The notes: a model not told the origin generated them from the letters alone. A DNA stretch of 64,000 nucleotides from Clostridium thailandense (GCF_019207025.1 NZ_JAEEGC010000021.1:28666-92665), one strand, 5' to 3'; positions 54,188-63,848 are shown, numbered from the stretch's first letter. Program-made: numbers and translations.

Positions 54188-55252
54188 CTATATTGCTGAC
54201 ACTACTTTTATTATTTCTTTTGCTATGTTATCTATTGGTAATACCATATCAACCATGCCTGTCTCATAGGCGGCTTTAGGCATGCCATATATTGTACATG
54301 TCGACTTGTCTTCTGATATTGTAATACCTCCATTTTTTTTAATTTCTATTGTTCCTTGAGCACCATCTCTACCCATACCTGTTAGAACTGCACTTATAAT
54401 TTTGGATCCGTATGTATTAGATGCGGATACGAATAATTTGTCTACTGCTGGCCGTACTCCCCATAAAGTTGGATCTGAGTTCAGATGAATTTTATTGTCT
54501 GAGCCTACCTCCATGTGAAAACCTCCTGGTGCAATGTATACAGTATTATTTTCTATATTCATTTCATCTGCAGCTTCCACTACTTTTATTTTGCTATTTA
54601 AATTTAATCTTTCAGCAAAAGCCTTGGTAAAACCAACTGGCATATGCTGCACTACAAAAACTGGCACCCCTAATCTTTCTGGCAAAGCTGTTATTACCGC
54701 ATATAAAGCCTTAGGACCTCCTGTAGATGCACCTATTACTACAGCTTCAATCTTGCCAGTACCCAATTTTTTAATGTTTTTATTTCCCACGACTTTCCTC
54801 TCCGTCTGTACATTTTTGGTTATTGCTTTATACTGATTTATAGATATTTTTTTCTCATAAGCTAATTTTATTTTTTGTATTAAATCATTCTTAACTTTAT
54901 TAATATCTAATGATATAGCTCCTGATGGCTTTGGTAGAAAATCAAAAGCTCCAGCTGCAAGGCAATCCATTGTAAGTTGAGGACCTTTATTCGTGATACT
55001 ACTCAAAACTATTACAGGTATGTTTATATTTAATTTTTTCAGTTCCTTAAGAGCAGTAATTCCATCCATTTTTGGCATTTCCACATCTAAGGTTATAACA
55101 TCTGGAACATTTTTAGGTAGCTTTTCTAACAAATCTTCTCCATTTCTTGCTATATCTATAACTTCCATATCAGCTTGCTCATTTATCATATCTGAAATTA
55201 TTTTTCTCATTAAAGCTGAATCCTCTACCACTAAAACTTTAATTTTTCCCAA
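54188..55252 (-). CDS. cheB: Chemotaxis methylesterase CheB
   Basis: A 354-residue protein of a receiver domain (Asp56, VITLDVEMPKMDG) and a methylesterase domain with catalytic Ser in IGASTGGPKAL, His in VVQHMPVGFT and Asp in GMGRDGAQG. It removes methyl groups from receptors. The start is TTG 55252, with GGAGGGAT upstream; the frame is open to 55291 without a ribosome site. Upstream lies a 122-base gap with a relic of the MITE-like repeat. Confidence 0.95.
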   Translation of the reverse strand: MGKIKVLVVEDSALMRKIISDMINEQADMEVIDIARNGEDLLEKLPKNVPDVITLDVEMPKMDGITALKELKKLNINIPVIVLSSITNKGPQLTMDCLAAGAFDFLPKPSGAISLDINKVKNDLIQKIKLAYEKKISINQYKAITKNVQTERKVVGNKNIKKLGTGKIEAVVIGASTGGPKALYAVITALPERLGVPVFVVQHMPVGFTKAFAERLNLNSKIKVVEAADEMNIENNTVYIAPGGFHMEVGSDNKIHLNSDPTLWGVRPAVDKLFVSASNTYGSKIISAVLTGMGRDGAQGTIEIKKNGGITISEDKSTCTIYGMPKAAYETGMVDMVLPIDNIAKEIIKVVSAI

Positions 55253-55274
55253 AACGTTATCCCTCCATCCTTTA

Positions 55275-55374
55275 GAATTGATAGTTGACAATTGACAATG
55301 AATTATACTTTTTAATTAGCTGTTTTAACTCTGTCAAAGCATCAAAAATTGTCCTTTGCCCTTTGTCAATTTAT
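55275..55374. repeat. MITE-like repeat relic between cheB and cheD
   Basis: The ends TTGACAATTGACAATGAATT and ATTGTCCTTTGCCCTTTGTC are inverted and match the termini of copies B1 and B2, but the core is only about 50 bases. Probably an internally deleted copy. Confidence 0.55.
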
Positions 55375-55863
55375 TTATAGTTCTTTAACTCCCATACCTA
55401 CAGTCTTTATCTGTACTACGCCATCAGTAGTATCAAGAATCATAGTTCTTCCTTTGTTTCCTCCAGTATCTTCTCCGACTATGGGAATAGAATATTCTTT
55501 TAATGTATTTCTTACAGCTATGCCATTTCTATTTCCTATATCCATAATCATACTTTTGTCAGAGAAGTTAAACATTGAAGCTCCTCCAGCTATCTTCGCC
55601 TTCAAGTTTCTCCTAGAAGCCCCCATCTTTTCTAGTCTTTCTATCAATAGAGGAATTGCCAAATCTGCAAACTTTAAAGGATTGGTTACATTATTAAATT
55701 GAGTACTATCAGGCAGCATTATATGAGCTAGACCACCTAAGGCTTTTGTTTTATCGTATAAGGCTATGCCTATGCAGGAACCCAATCCAACGGTTATAAT
55801 TTTATCTGGGGATGTTGCAACATTCATGTCTGCTATTCCTACTTTTATTTCTCGTTTTTCCAT
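55375..55863 (-). CDS. cheD: Chemoreceptor glutamine deamidase CheD
   Basis: A 162-residue deamidase. The catalytic Cys (VGLGSCIGIALYD) and His (GGLAHIMLPDST) are present, along with IAGGASMF and the C-terminal VGEDTGGNKGRTMILDTTDG. It deamidates receptor Gln residues and activates CheC. Start 55863 is chosen for its GAAGGGTG site; three codons further is an in-frame GTG. Confidence 0.94.
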   Translation of the reverse strand: MEKREIKVGIADMNVATSPDKIITVGLGSCIGIALYDKTKALGGLAHIMLPDSTQFNNVTNPLKFADLAIPLLIERLEKMGASRRNLKAKIAGGASMFNFSDKSMIMDIGNRNGIAVRNTLKEYSIPIVGEDTGGNKGRTMILDTTDGVVQIKTVGMGVKEL

Positions 55864-55885
55864 AGTATGCACCCTTCACTTCACG

Positions 55886-56332
55886 CTATATAAGCTTTTT
55901 TTCTTCTTCTGTGAGTATAGTACCAAGGTTTAAAAATATGATTATCTTTCCATCTGTTTTAATTAGCCCTTTTATATATCTTCTAGATATTCCTGCTACT
56001 ATATCTGGTGCTGCCTCTATATTTTTTGCATCTACATCTTTTACTTCTGATACTACATCAACTACTATTCCAAGTTTATCTTCATTCTGCTTTGCAACTA
56101 TTATCTTTGCATCATTTTTAATTTCTTCTTCTTCTAATCCAAATCGTTTTATAAGGGATATTATAGGCAGAATATTCCCTTCGTAATTAATAACACCTTG
56201 TACAAACTCCGGTGAATCTGGAAGTTTTCTTGGTTTTTCATAGCCTAAAATTCTTTCAACTTCCATGATGTCTGTCGCATAATACTCTCCATTTATACCA
56301 AAAATCAGTACTTTAACTTCATTGCTATCCAT
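55886..56332 (-). CDS. cheW: Chemotaxis coupling protein CheW, first copy
   Basis: A 148-residue CheW domain (EVKVLIFGINGEYYATDIMEVERIL, FVQGVINYEGNILPIISLIKRFGLE, DKLGIVVDVVSEVKDV, GLIKTDGKIIIFLNLGTIL). It differs considerably from the second copy, suggesting the two couple different receptors or one acts as an adaptor like CheV. Second gene of the operon, after fapA. Confidence 0.93.
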   Translation of the reverse strand: MDSNEVKVLIFGINGEYYATDIMEVERILGYEKPRKLPDSPEFVQGVINYEGNILPIISLIKRFGLEEEEIKNDAKIIVAKQNEDKLGIVVDVVSEVKDVDAKNIEAAPDIVAGISRRYIKGLIKTDGKIIIFLNLGTILTEEEKKLI

Positions 56333-56423
56333 TATAATTCCTCCTTATTAATTTTTAACATAAATTAGGCTATTTTTTCTCTCTATATTTATATATAATA
56401 AGCATTTTTTATGCTGCAGTTTC

Positions 56424-58409
56424 CTATAATTTAAATTTATCTACTACTATATCTCCAGAAGAATCCAAATATGCATGTACATTTTTACTTGGACTGTCTA
56501 ATATAAACTCTCTTGTTCCAACCACAAAAACTGTATTCTGATAAGCCACATCTACCCATATATGTCCCTCTTTTTCAACTTTTAGTTTTGTAGACACCCC
56601 TGCTGTACTTCCAACAACTTTACACTTAATTTCATTTTTAGCTTTTAGGATTCCTCCTCTTGCCACACTTTTATCCTGAAAAATATATATGCTTCCATTT
56701 GCTGTTATTTCTGATATGTATTCACCTTTTCCAAATATAATTACATCTCCAGAACTTTGTATATTAGAATCTTGGCAATATGACATTTGAACATTTACAG
56801 GGAGAGCTAATGTATCTCTCAAATACACAAGTTTTTCTTCTATTGAGTTCCTTATATCTTCTAGTTCTGAATAATGCTTTATACTAATTGGCCCCATTCC
56901 TAAAAGTCTACATTTTATAAGATTAACTAAATCATCTTCCGTAAACTCATCATGTTGTATGTTTAAGTGTGTTATCACGCTTAAACATATTCTAGGCAAT
57001 AACTTAAATTTATTTTCAATGAGAACCTTTATTATTTCTCCATCTTTTTTATTCTCACCAAGTAGATTATATTTTTTTATTTCTTCCGAAGCAGTAATTA
57101 TATTATTTACAATTTCCTTTAACTGCTCAAGGTCATTTATTGTCTTTAATTTTTCAACATCATCTCCGCCACCAAATACTTTGGCAGCAATTACATTTCC
57201 TTTTATTGAAATGTTTCCTTTTGCTCTTATAAAAGCTCTTTCTACATCTTTTCCAATCTCAACTGCATTACCACCTTCTACTTCCATGCCCTCAGCTACA
57301 TTGCCATATACAATTATATCTCCGATAAATTTTATGTTTCCTGTTTTTAAGTCTACATCGGATTTAATTTCATGGACAGGATATACATAAAACACATTAC
57401 TTTTCACACAAGGCTTTCCATCTATGTCCGCTACAATTATATTTTGTTCTTGTACTATTGCACCATTTCCAACTTTTATCTTCAGCTTTTTACCAGGTTT
57501 ATATTTTGTTTTTTTGCCTGTAATATCAATTCCATCCCGTCCCTCTTGTCCATCATGTCTTACTGCTAATATATCCCCTTTATGCGCAGCCTCTATAGCT
57601 CCTATACTCTTAAAATCTACATTTCCAACTTGATCTTCTTTTAGTTGTTTATAGCTTTCTTCTTGTTTAAATTTTATTTCTATAAAATCATTTTCTCCAT
57701 TAACTACTGGTTCACCCTTTGCTACTAAAATCTTTTCGTTACAACCTTCAACACATTTTTTCAAGTTTTCTTCTATTATACCATAGACTATATTCAAATT
57801 TGATAACTCTTGCTTAATTTCCTCAACTTTATATTTTGTAGGATTAACTTGTGCTTCTATTTCTGCTTCTATTGTTATTTTATTACTTTTAGCCTTGTCT
57901 TTAAGTTTATATATTTTTTGTGGTATATAAATTACAGTAGCATAGGCTTCTAGCTTATCTTCTGATATGGATATTTTTAATTCTCTTTTAGCTTCATTTT
58001 CTTGAAAAATAATTTTAATTTCACTTTCCTCAAATACACTTTTTTTATCTTGTACTATTTCACCATCTGCCATTACATTTATAGTATTTCCTCTTACTAT
58101 TATATAAGCTGGTTCTCCACCAGCTTTTGGGTTTGTAACTTGTATTTTTTCATTAACTATACTTACTGTACCGTCATTTTCATTTAATTCTATAATATTT
58201 TCATTATTTTCACCATCATCTGTTTGTCTACCTAACTCTTCCGATAAATTCTCACTTTTCATTTTTACTGATATAGTTATTCTTTTTCTAAATAAAGACT
58301 TTTTCTCTTCAACAATTTCATATTTTATATTTTCCTCAGATATACCAAGCTCCTCACTGGCAGCTTTAATGCATTTTTCTAATGAAGATTCAGTGTATAA
58401 CTTTTCCAT
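56424..58409 (-). CDS. FapA family protein (DUF342) with Jag-N domain
   Basis: A 661-residue protein. The N-terminal 50 residues (MEKLYTESSLEKCIKAASEELGISEENI) are a Jag-N domain; about 200-640 are the FapA/DUF342 beta-helix-like region (AAHKGDILAVRHDGQEGRDGIDITGK, GNISIKGNVIAAKVFGGGD, ANGSIYIFQDKSVARGGILK). FapA is linked to flagellar assembly and cell-surface polymer in other bacteria. The start at 58409 follows GGAGGCGATAATT; the frame is open to 58439. First gene of the che operon. Confidence 0.88.
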   Translation of the reverse strand: MEKLYTESSLEKCIKAASEELGISEENIKYEIVEEKKSLFRKRITISVKMKSENLSEELGRQTDDGENNENIIELNENDGTVSIVNEKIQVTNPKAGGEPAYIIVRGNTINVMADGEIVQDKKSVFEESEIKIIFQENEAKRELKISISEDKLEAYATVIYIPQKIYKLKDKAKSNKITIEAEIEAQVNPTKYKVEEIKQELSNLNIVYGIIEENLKKCVEGCNEKILVAKGEPVVNGENDFIEIKFKQEESYKQLKEDQVGNVDFKSIGAIEAAHKGDILAVRHDGQEGRDGIDITGKKTKYKPGKKLKIKVGNGAIVQEQNIIVADIDGKPCVKSNVFYVYPVHEIKSDVDLKTGNIKFIGDIIVYGNVAEGMEVEGGNAVEIGKDVERAFIRAKGNISIKGNVIAAKVFGGGDDVEKLKTINDLEQLKEIVNNIITASEEIKKYNLLGENKKDGEIIKVLIENKFKLLPRICLSVITHLNIQHDEFTEDDLVNLIKCRLLGMGPISIKHYSELEDIRNSIEEKLVYLRDTLALPVNVQMSYCQDSNIQSSGDVIIFGKGEYISEITANGSIYIFQDKSVARGGILKAKNEIKCKVVGSTAGVSTKLKVEKEGHIWVDVAYQNTVFVVGTREFILDSPSKNVHAYLDSSGDIVVDKFKL

Positions 58410-58500
58410 AATTATCGCCTCCATATAGATATTAATCAAATATACAGCAAATTATTTGACAATAAACTATTCTTTAGTATAAAAATAGTCGATTGTTATA

Positions 58501-58527
58501 TTATCGTTATATTTTTATTACTCTTTA
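58501..58527 (-). promoter_or_regulatory. Sigma-D promoter of the fapA-che-fliY operon
   Basis: Minus-strand TAAA and AACGATAA separated by exactly 15 bases, 92 bases before the fapA ATG. One base from the -10 of the flagellin site. Confidence 0.75.
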
Positions 58528-58632
58528 TGTAATAGTTCATATAAACTTCCAATTGGTGAATTTTACACTAATTATATCATGTTTCCCTAATATATGTGAA
58601 CCATTCTCAATTGAAACTTTAATTCGTAAAGT

Positions 58633-58657
58633 AAAAATAGTGGCCAGTACTATTTTT
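58633..58657 (-). terminator. Weak terminator-like hairpin after the PTS gene
   Basis: AAAATAGT and ACTATTTT flank GGCCAGT 20 bases after the PTS stop codon. Stem is AT-rich, so weak; the adjoining AGGACATAGTACAATTGTC resembles a MITE-like fragment. Confidence 0.4.
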
Positions 58658-58677
58658 GAAAGGACATAGTACAATTG

Positions 58678-60585
58678 TCATCTGATAAATGCATTTGATA
58701 CTTTAGATCCTTTCGCTGCATACCCGAAATCCGTATCTATTTTAGATATCATATCCATACTTGTTATTATTACTGGTGAAATTAAGCTTTTAACATTTTT
58801 CTCAATTAATTGTTTATCAAAAGAAATCATAAGATCTCCCTTTCTGATTTTATCTCCCTGCTTAACATGAGTAGTGAATCCTTCACCATTTAAGCTTACT
58901 GTATCTACTCCAATATGAACTAATATTTCTATGTCTTCTTCAGTTTTTATGGCAATGGCATGTTTCGTTGGAAATAGCACTCTAATAATACCATCTACAG
59001 GTGAATATACCTTATTATCTTTTGGAATAACTGCAAATCCATCGCCCAATAATTTTTCAGAAAAAACTATATCTGGAACTTCTTCTAGCTTTATGATTTC
59101 TCCTTCTATAGGATTAAATAGAACTAATTCAGAAGAAGTTTTGTTTCCATACACATAGTTATCTTTTAATAATTCTATACTGTCTTGCATATTAGTAATA
59201 CTTTTTCTATACTGTTCCCTATTTTCAATTATAGATTTTATATCATCCTTAATACTTTCTGCTTCAGTTCCATATATTATCTGTACATTTTCTCCCACAT
59301 CGAATATACCAGATGCTCCACTTTCCTTTAGCATAGTTTTATTTACCATGTTAGGATCTTTTAAAGTAAGTCTCAATCTAGTAATACAGGAATCTAATAC
59401 TTCTATATTATCTTTTCCTCCCACCGCATCTAGTATTAAGGCTGCCTTTTCTAAGTCAGTACCTTGAAACTTTAACAATAATGTTTCTTCCTCTTCTCTA
59501 CCTGGTGTTTTAATATTCATGGCTCTAATAACTGTGTAGAATACGACAAAATATAGTAAAAAGTATGTTAGCCCTACTGGTATTAACAGCAATGGGTGTT
59601 TTGCAAACTTATAACCTATTATGTAATCAATCGCAGATGCTGAAAAGGTATATCCCAGTTTTATACCAAGTAAATCTGTAACAATACCTGCTGAAAAAGC
59701 AGCAATTACATGAAATGCAAACAATATTGGTGCTACAAAGATAAACGAAAACTCTATAGGCTCAGTTATACCTGTTAGGAAAGCCACAAAAGCTGCAGAT
59801 ATCATTATTCCTGAAATCTTTCTTCTATTTTCCGGTTTTGCTGCTGCTATCATAGCCATAGCTGCACCAGGAAGCCCGAACATAAGGATTGGAAACTCTG
59901 ATGCCATAAAGGTTCCTGCAGTAGGATCTCCATGGAAATATCTGGCGGTATCCCCAAAATATTTTACTCCATCAGCTCCTACGTAAGAGCCAAATTGATA
60001 TAAAAATATTGGATAATAAATATGATGCAATCCTAGAGGAATTAAGAGTCTTTTTCCCGCAGCATAAAAGGCTGGTCCCAAATAAGAAGAGCATGCCCAT
60101 CTTGCAAACATGTCGATGTCTTTTTGTATTGATGGCCATATAACTGCTACTACCATTGAAAAGATAATTACCACTATTGACGTTATTATGGGAACAAATC
60201 TCTTTCCACCAAAAAAACCCAACACTTGAGGTAATCTTATTTTGTGATATCTATTATATAAAACTCCTGAAATAATACCTACTAAAACTCCACCTATTAC
60301 CCCCATATTGGTTTGGGTCATTCCCATAATCCCCTCAAATATTAACTGTCCAACTACCGCTGCTAATGCTGCAACACCTTCTCCACCTGAAAAACCTATA
60401 GCAACCCCTACGGCAAATATCATCGGAAGATTATTAAATATAACATCTCCAGCTTTCGCGATGAATGGTACATTAAACAAATCTGGTTGACCAAATCTTA
60501 ATAAAATTCCTGCCGCTGGAAGCACTGATACTGGAAGCATCAAGGACTTACCTATTTTTTGTAATGCAGCAAATAACCTTTTCAT
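58678..60585 (-). CDS. nagE: PTS EIICBA transporter, glucose/GlcNAc family
   Basis: A 635-residue phosphotransferase permease. EIIC (about 1-370, about ten membrane segments; LPAAGILLRFGQ, GDPTAGTFMASEFP, GITEPIEFSF) is followed by EIIB (phospho-Cys near residue 400, DSCITRLRL) and EIIA (phospho-His near 556, ILVHIGVDTV). The EIIC sequence is closer to GlcNAc permeases (NagE) than to PtsG, so substrate is GlcNAc or glucose. It imports and phosphorylates the sugar. The upstream antiterminator gene indicates substrate-controlled transcription. Symbol by family; substrate not proved. Confidence 0.92.
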   Translation of the reverse strand: MKRLFAALQKIGKSLMLPVSVLPAAGILLRFGQPDLFNVPFIAKAGDVIFNNLPMIFAVGVAIGFSGGEGVAALAAVVGQLIFEGIMGMTQTNMGVIGGVLVGIISGVLYNRYHKIRLPQVLGFFGGKRFVPIITSIVVIIFSMVVAVIWPSIQKDIDMFARWACSSYLGPAFYAAGKRLLIPLGLHHIYYPIFLYQFGSYVGADGVKYFGDTARYFHGDPTAGTFMASEFPILMFGLPGAAMAMIAAAKPENRRKISGIMISAAFVAFLTGITEPIEFSFIFVAPILFAFHVIAAFSAGIVTDLLGIKLGYTFSASAIDYIIGYKFAKHPLLLIPVGLTYFLLYFVVFYTVIRAMNIKTPGREEEETLLLKFQGTDLEKAALILDAVGGKDNIEVLDSCITRLRLTLKDPNMVNKTMLKESGASGIFDVGENVQIIYGTEAESIKDDIKSIIENREQYRKSITNMQDSIELLKDNYVYGNKTSSELVLFNPIEGEIIKLEEVPDIVFSEKLLGDGFAVIPKDNKVYSPVDGIIRVLFPTKHAIAIKTEEDIEILVHIGVDTVSLNGEGFTTHVKQGDKIRKGDLMISFDKQLIEKNVKSLISPVIITSMDMISKIDTDFGYAAKGSKVSNAFIR

Positions 60586-60640
60586 TGTCGTTCTCCTTAG
60601 TATTTTTTGTAAACTTACAGACCTATCTCTCGAAATTATC

Positions 60641-61465
60641 TTACTCTGAAATTCTCTTTAGATGCAAAGTTATATACCCTATTTCATCCTCAATTATTTT
60701 TACTGAAAACAAATCTTCTATTTTTAATGCCACTTTCACAGCGACACTATATTCTCTATACATTTCTTTTTTTATTATATGTAATAAGTCATTTTTTATA
60801 GGTTTATTCTTTTCTGCTCTTTCTATCATAAAGTTTATGTGATTTACTGTCCTTACATAGGCTAATGAATTTTTTTCCAACCTCTTTCCTGTAAGTTTCT
60901 CGATTAGTTCTATAACTATACTTATTTTTTTAGTATATGCTAAAGATTCAGACACATCTCTTTGTGTAAGCGCTGCTCTTATATGCAAACATATAAATCC
61001 AGCCTCATCTTCTGGGAGATTTGTATTAAATCTTTTATTTATAAATTGAACTGATGCTAAAGCTAACTTATACTCAGTTGGATATAACACATTTAATTCG
61101 TTTTTAAAGGGATTCTCAATGTTTAGACCCTTTTGTATTCTTTTTAGTGCAAAACTTATGTGATCTGGTAAAGACACATGAACAGCTTCATTTAATTTAG
61201 AATTAAGTTCCTTTTCTACAAAATGAATTATCTCTTCTGAAACACCAACTATATTATTATCTATGCTCTGAAGTACTTTTTGATAATTTTCTCCTATCAC
61301 TGATGTTTTCTTTATAAAAATATTTTCTACTCTATCTTCAGGTATTTCTGTACCTTTAGGAAAATCAAAGCCAATACCTTTTCCAACCAATATAACTTCA
61401 TCCTTATCTTTTTGTGCTATAATGACGTTGTTATTCAATACTTTCTTTATTTTAAAGGATTCCAT
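60641..61465 (-). CDS. glcT: BglG-family transcription antiterminator
   Basis: A 274-residue RNA-binding regulator. An N-terminal CAT domain (about 1-55, KIKKVLNNNVIIAQKDKDEVILVGKG-like) is followed by two PRD domains (about 65-165, with SLPDH and CLHIRA; about 170-270, with RTVNH and ITLHLKR) whose His residues are phosphorylated by the PTS. It allows read-through of a leader terminator of the sugar gene when substrate is present. Start 61465 follows GGAGTGAAG. No clear RAT sequence was found in the 55-base gap to the permease gene; a possible hairpin ATTGG/CCAAT lies upstream at about 61490-61515. Confidence 0.9.
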   Translation of the reverse strand: MESFKIKKVLNNNVIIAQKDKDEVILVGKGIGFDFPKGTEIPEDRVENIFIKKTSVIGENYQKVLQSIDNNIVGVSEEIIHFVEKELNSKLNEAVHVSLPDHISFALKRIQKGLNIENPFKNELNVLYPTEYKLALASVQFINKRFNTNLPEDEAGFICLHIRAALTQRDVSESLAYTKKISIVIELIEKLTGKRLEKNSLAYVRTVNHINFMIERAEKNKPIKNDLLHIIKKEMYREYSVAVKVALKIEDLFSVKIIEDEIGYITLHLKRISE

Positions 61466-61533
61466 ATACTTCACTCCAATAATGATTTATATTGGGGCCC
61501 ACATCCCCCATACCAATTCGAATTTTGTTTTAC

Positions 61534-62355
61534 TTAACTGAAGTTACCAATATCCTCTTTAGATATTTCATCGTATTTTTTCATGAGTTCTAAAACAACT
61601 TTGTTGCTAGCAGAGTTAAATTTTATATCATCAACTCTACCTATTGGTAAAATCTTTGTCGATGTGCCAGAAATAAACAATCCATCTAAATCCTTTATGC
61701 TCATATAATCGACATTTTTTTCTAAGACTTGAAGACCTATTTTACTGCATAATTCTATTACAACCCCTCTTGTCACCCCAGGAAGCACATCTATAAGCGG
61801 TGCAGTTAACACCTTACCATTCTTGATCATAAATATATTCGACTTGCTTCCTTCTGTAATATTGCCTTTTTTATTCACAAGTATAGCCTCATAAGCATTC
61901 TTTTCTTCTATTTCTTTATTAACAGCTTCTCTAAAACTTAAGTTTATAATCTTTGCATTAGGATTTTCCCTCTCACCATGATATAGTATTGTTTTTACAC
62001 CATTTCTATACTCATCTTCATTAGGATAGTGATGCTTTACAAAATAAGCTAAAAATATATTAGTTTCGCCAAACTTAAATATTATTTTTATATTCCCTAT
62101 CTTTGTATCGTTTATTCTAACTAATTCATATATCTTATTCTTTAGGTCATCTTCTGAAAACCATATATTTAGATCAGTTAATTTAGCCGAGTTTTTAAGT
62201 CTCTCTAAATGTCTTTGCAAAAACAAGGGTTTTCCATCTATTATCCTTATTACTTCATACAAGGATTTTCCGCCCTTTAACAAGTTATCATCAAATTGTT
62301 CACAGGATCTTTCCTCATTATTAAATATAAAATATTTATTTACGCATTCACTCAT
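61534..62355 (-). CDS. Class IV PLP-dependent aminotransferase
   Basis: A 273-residue branched-chain aminotransferase/aminodeoxychorismate lyase family protein. YEVIRIIDGKPLFLQRHLERL opens the fold; the PLP lysine is in AKIINLSFR, followed by ILVNKKGNITEGSKSNIFMI and the LPGVTRGVV and FISGTSTKILPI loops. The substrate could be a branched-chain amino acid, a D-amino acid or aminodeoxychorismate; motifs do not separate these. Start ATG has GGGAGGAT upstream. Confidence 0.85.
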   Translation of the reverse strand: MSECVNKYFIFNNEERSCEQFDDNLLKGGKSLYEVIRIIDGKPLFLQRHLERLKNSAKLTDLNIWFSEDDLKNKIYELVRINDTKIGNIKIIFKFGETNIFLAYFVKHHYPNEDEYRNGVKTILYHGERENPNAKIINLSFREAVNKEIEEKNAYEAILVNKKGNITEGSKSNIFMIKNGKVLTAPLIDVLPGVTRGVVIELCSKIGLQVLEKNVDYMSIKDLDGLFISGTSTKILPIGRVDDIKFNSASNKVVLELMKKYDEISKEDIGNFS

Positions 62356-62515
62356 GACCTATCCTCCCTACATAAGTTCTATTTCAAATTCAACACATAT
62401 AGATATTTAGTTTCAATTTTAAGCATTATACAATACGTAACTCCATATATACACGGGTTATAAGGTAATGTACAATTTTAAAATGTAAACTGTTTACCTA
62501 TATAGAACGGAACCA
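62356..62515. other. Gene-free stretch
   Basis: AT-rich leader of the aminotransferase gene; no coding sequence or clear regulatory signal. Its right end, TATAGAACGG, is the outer arm of repeat copy 3. Confidence 0.45.
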
Positions 62516-62742
62516 GAAAGTAGATTTATCTGTAGGGATATGTTACCAAAGCTGAAGACACATTTAAAAACTTTTTTATCAATCTTAGCGAAGTATTTTA
62601 GAAAATCTTAGAGCCTTTGATATGTCTGAGGTACGAGTTTATCAAAGGTTCTTAGATTTTCAAAATACTGAGCTTTAGATTGATTAAAAGTTTTTATAGT
62701 GTTGAAGCTTGGTAACATATCCCGAAAGATGAGTCTACTTTC
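62516..62742. repeat. 227-bp long inverted repeat, copy 3, reverse orientation
   Basis: Begins GAAAGTAGATTTATC and ends GAGTCTACTTTC, with about 100-base arms and a central GAGGTACGAGTTT that is the reverse complement of the other two copies. It lies between the HAD gene and the aminotransferase gene, both on the minus strand, and is bordered by short TATAGA ends. Confidence 0.85.
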
Positions 62743-62763
62743 GGCGGTACTTCTCTATAAGTA

Positions 62764-63405
62764 CTACTTCCAATTAAGTCTTTCTATTTTATCGTGATTT
62801 TTTTTATAATTTATAAGATAAGGTTTACCTACTAGATTAAACAATGGAAGGTCTGCTAAGGAATCTGAAAACATATATGAATTTTTAAAATCTACTTCTA
62901 TATTTTCTTCCTTTAATACCTTCATAAGTCTTCTCACCTTTTCTTCACCTTTGCAGTTTTGTCCTGCAATTTTTCGGCTGTATTTACCATCTAAACTTGT
63001 AAATACGGTACCTATTATTTTGTCTACTTCCTTTATTTTATATAATTCATTTAGATAAAATTCTGCTGATGCAGATATTAAATATATCTTATAGCCTTCA
63101 GCTTTTAGTTTTTTAATCATATCAATAGCATCTTTATAAATTATCTTACTAAGCCTTTTCTCATAGAATTCTTCTACTAGTTCCTGCATTCTTTCTTCCT
63201 GTATTCCACCTATAAATGCTATAAAATTTTCTTTTGCTGTTTTTGAATCTAATATTTTTATCATATAAAGAAATGCAGATATAACAGCTCTTGGAGCATG
63301 CATCACAAGCCAAGGACTCTTCTTTATCATAAAAGCGTAGAATTCCATAAGGGTTTCTCGTTTTGTTAGAGTATAATCCACATCAAATATAGCTAGTTTT
63401 TCCAA
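62764..63405 (-). CDS. HAD-superfamily IB phosphatase
   Basis: A 213-residue phosphoserine-phosphatase-like hydrolase. Asp8 and Asp10 (IFDVDYTLT), motif II LISASAEFY, the Lys of GQNCKGEEKV and DSLADLPL motif IV are present. Subfamily IB members act on small phosphates such as phosphoserine or phospholipid headgroups; the substrate is unknown. The start is TTG with GAGGAGGAG six bases upstream. Apparently transcribed alone. Confidence 0.88.
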   Translation of the reverse strand: MEKLAIFDVDYTLTKRETLMEFYAFMIKKSPWLVMHAPRAVISAFLYMIKILDSKTAKENFIAFIGGIQEERMQELVEEFYEKRLSKIIYKDAIDMIKKLKAEGYKIYLISASAEFYLNELYKIKEVDKIIGTVFTSLDGKYSRKIAGQNCKGEEKVRRLMKVLKEENIEVDFKNSYMFSDSLADLPLFNLVGKPYLINYKKNHDKIERLNWK

Positions 63406-63435
63406 GTTACTCCTCCTCTTTCGAAGTGTTTACAT

Positions 63436-63473
63436 GATAAAGAAAGCCGTTGCCTTATTAGCATCGACTTTCT
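63436..63473 (-). terminator. Terminator-like hairpin after the DUF1292 gene
   Basis: Minus-strand GAAAGTCG pairs with CGGCTTTC (one G-U) across a 15-base loop; the following T-run is short (TTTAT). Confidence 0.55.
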
Positions 63474-63491
63474 TTTGATTCTCTAATTTTT

Positions 63492-63848
63492 TTACTCTTC
63501 TTCATCTACTAATTGTTCATAGTAAGCGGATACTTCTTCAAATTCCTCATCGTCTGGAATTACAAGTTCTCCTTCTTCACCTTCCCCTACTACTTTGAAC
63601 AAGAATATTGATCCATTTTCAGGGTGTTGAACTATAGCATATTCATTTTCTTTATATTGGAATCCATCGATTACTTCGCAAGGAACGATATTTCCATTTT
63701 CATCTTCTAAATCAACTATCAAAGTTTCATGTTCGCCACATCCACAACCGCAATCATGGTCGTGCTCATGGTTATGTTCTCCGCAACCGCAACCTGTACT
63801 TTCTTCTCCACAGCCGCAGCCGCAATCTTGTAATTTTTCCTTATCCAT
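63492..63848 (-). CDS. DUF1292 protein with Cys/His-rich N-terminus
   Basis: A 118-residue acidic protein. About 40-118 are a DUF1292 domain (LIVDLEDENGNIVPCEVIDGF, YAIVQHPENGSIFLFKVV), common in Firmicutes with unknown function. The first 42 residues are unusual: three CGCG-rich blocks (CGCGCGEES, CGCGEHNHEHDHD, CGCGCGEHE) likely to bind metal. The ATG follows AAAGGAGG. It is probably cytoplasmic; role unknown. Confidence 0.85.
   Translation of the reverse strand: MDKEKLQDCGCGCGEESTGCGCGEHNHEHDHDCGCGCGEHETLIVDLEDENGNIVPCEVIDGFQYKENEYAIVQHPENGSIFLFKVVGEGEEGELVIPDDEEFEEVSAYYEQLVDEEE

Noticed and set aside
60586..60640. RAT antiterminator site between glcT and the PTS gene
   Set aside because: No clear RAT sequence overlapping a terminator stem could be seen in 55 bases; it may lie upstream of glcT, which I could not confirm.
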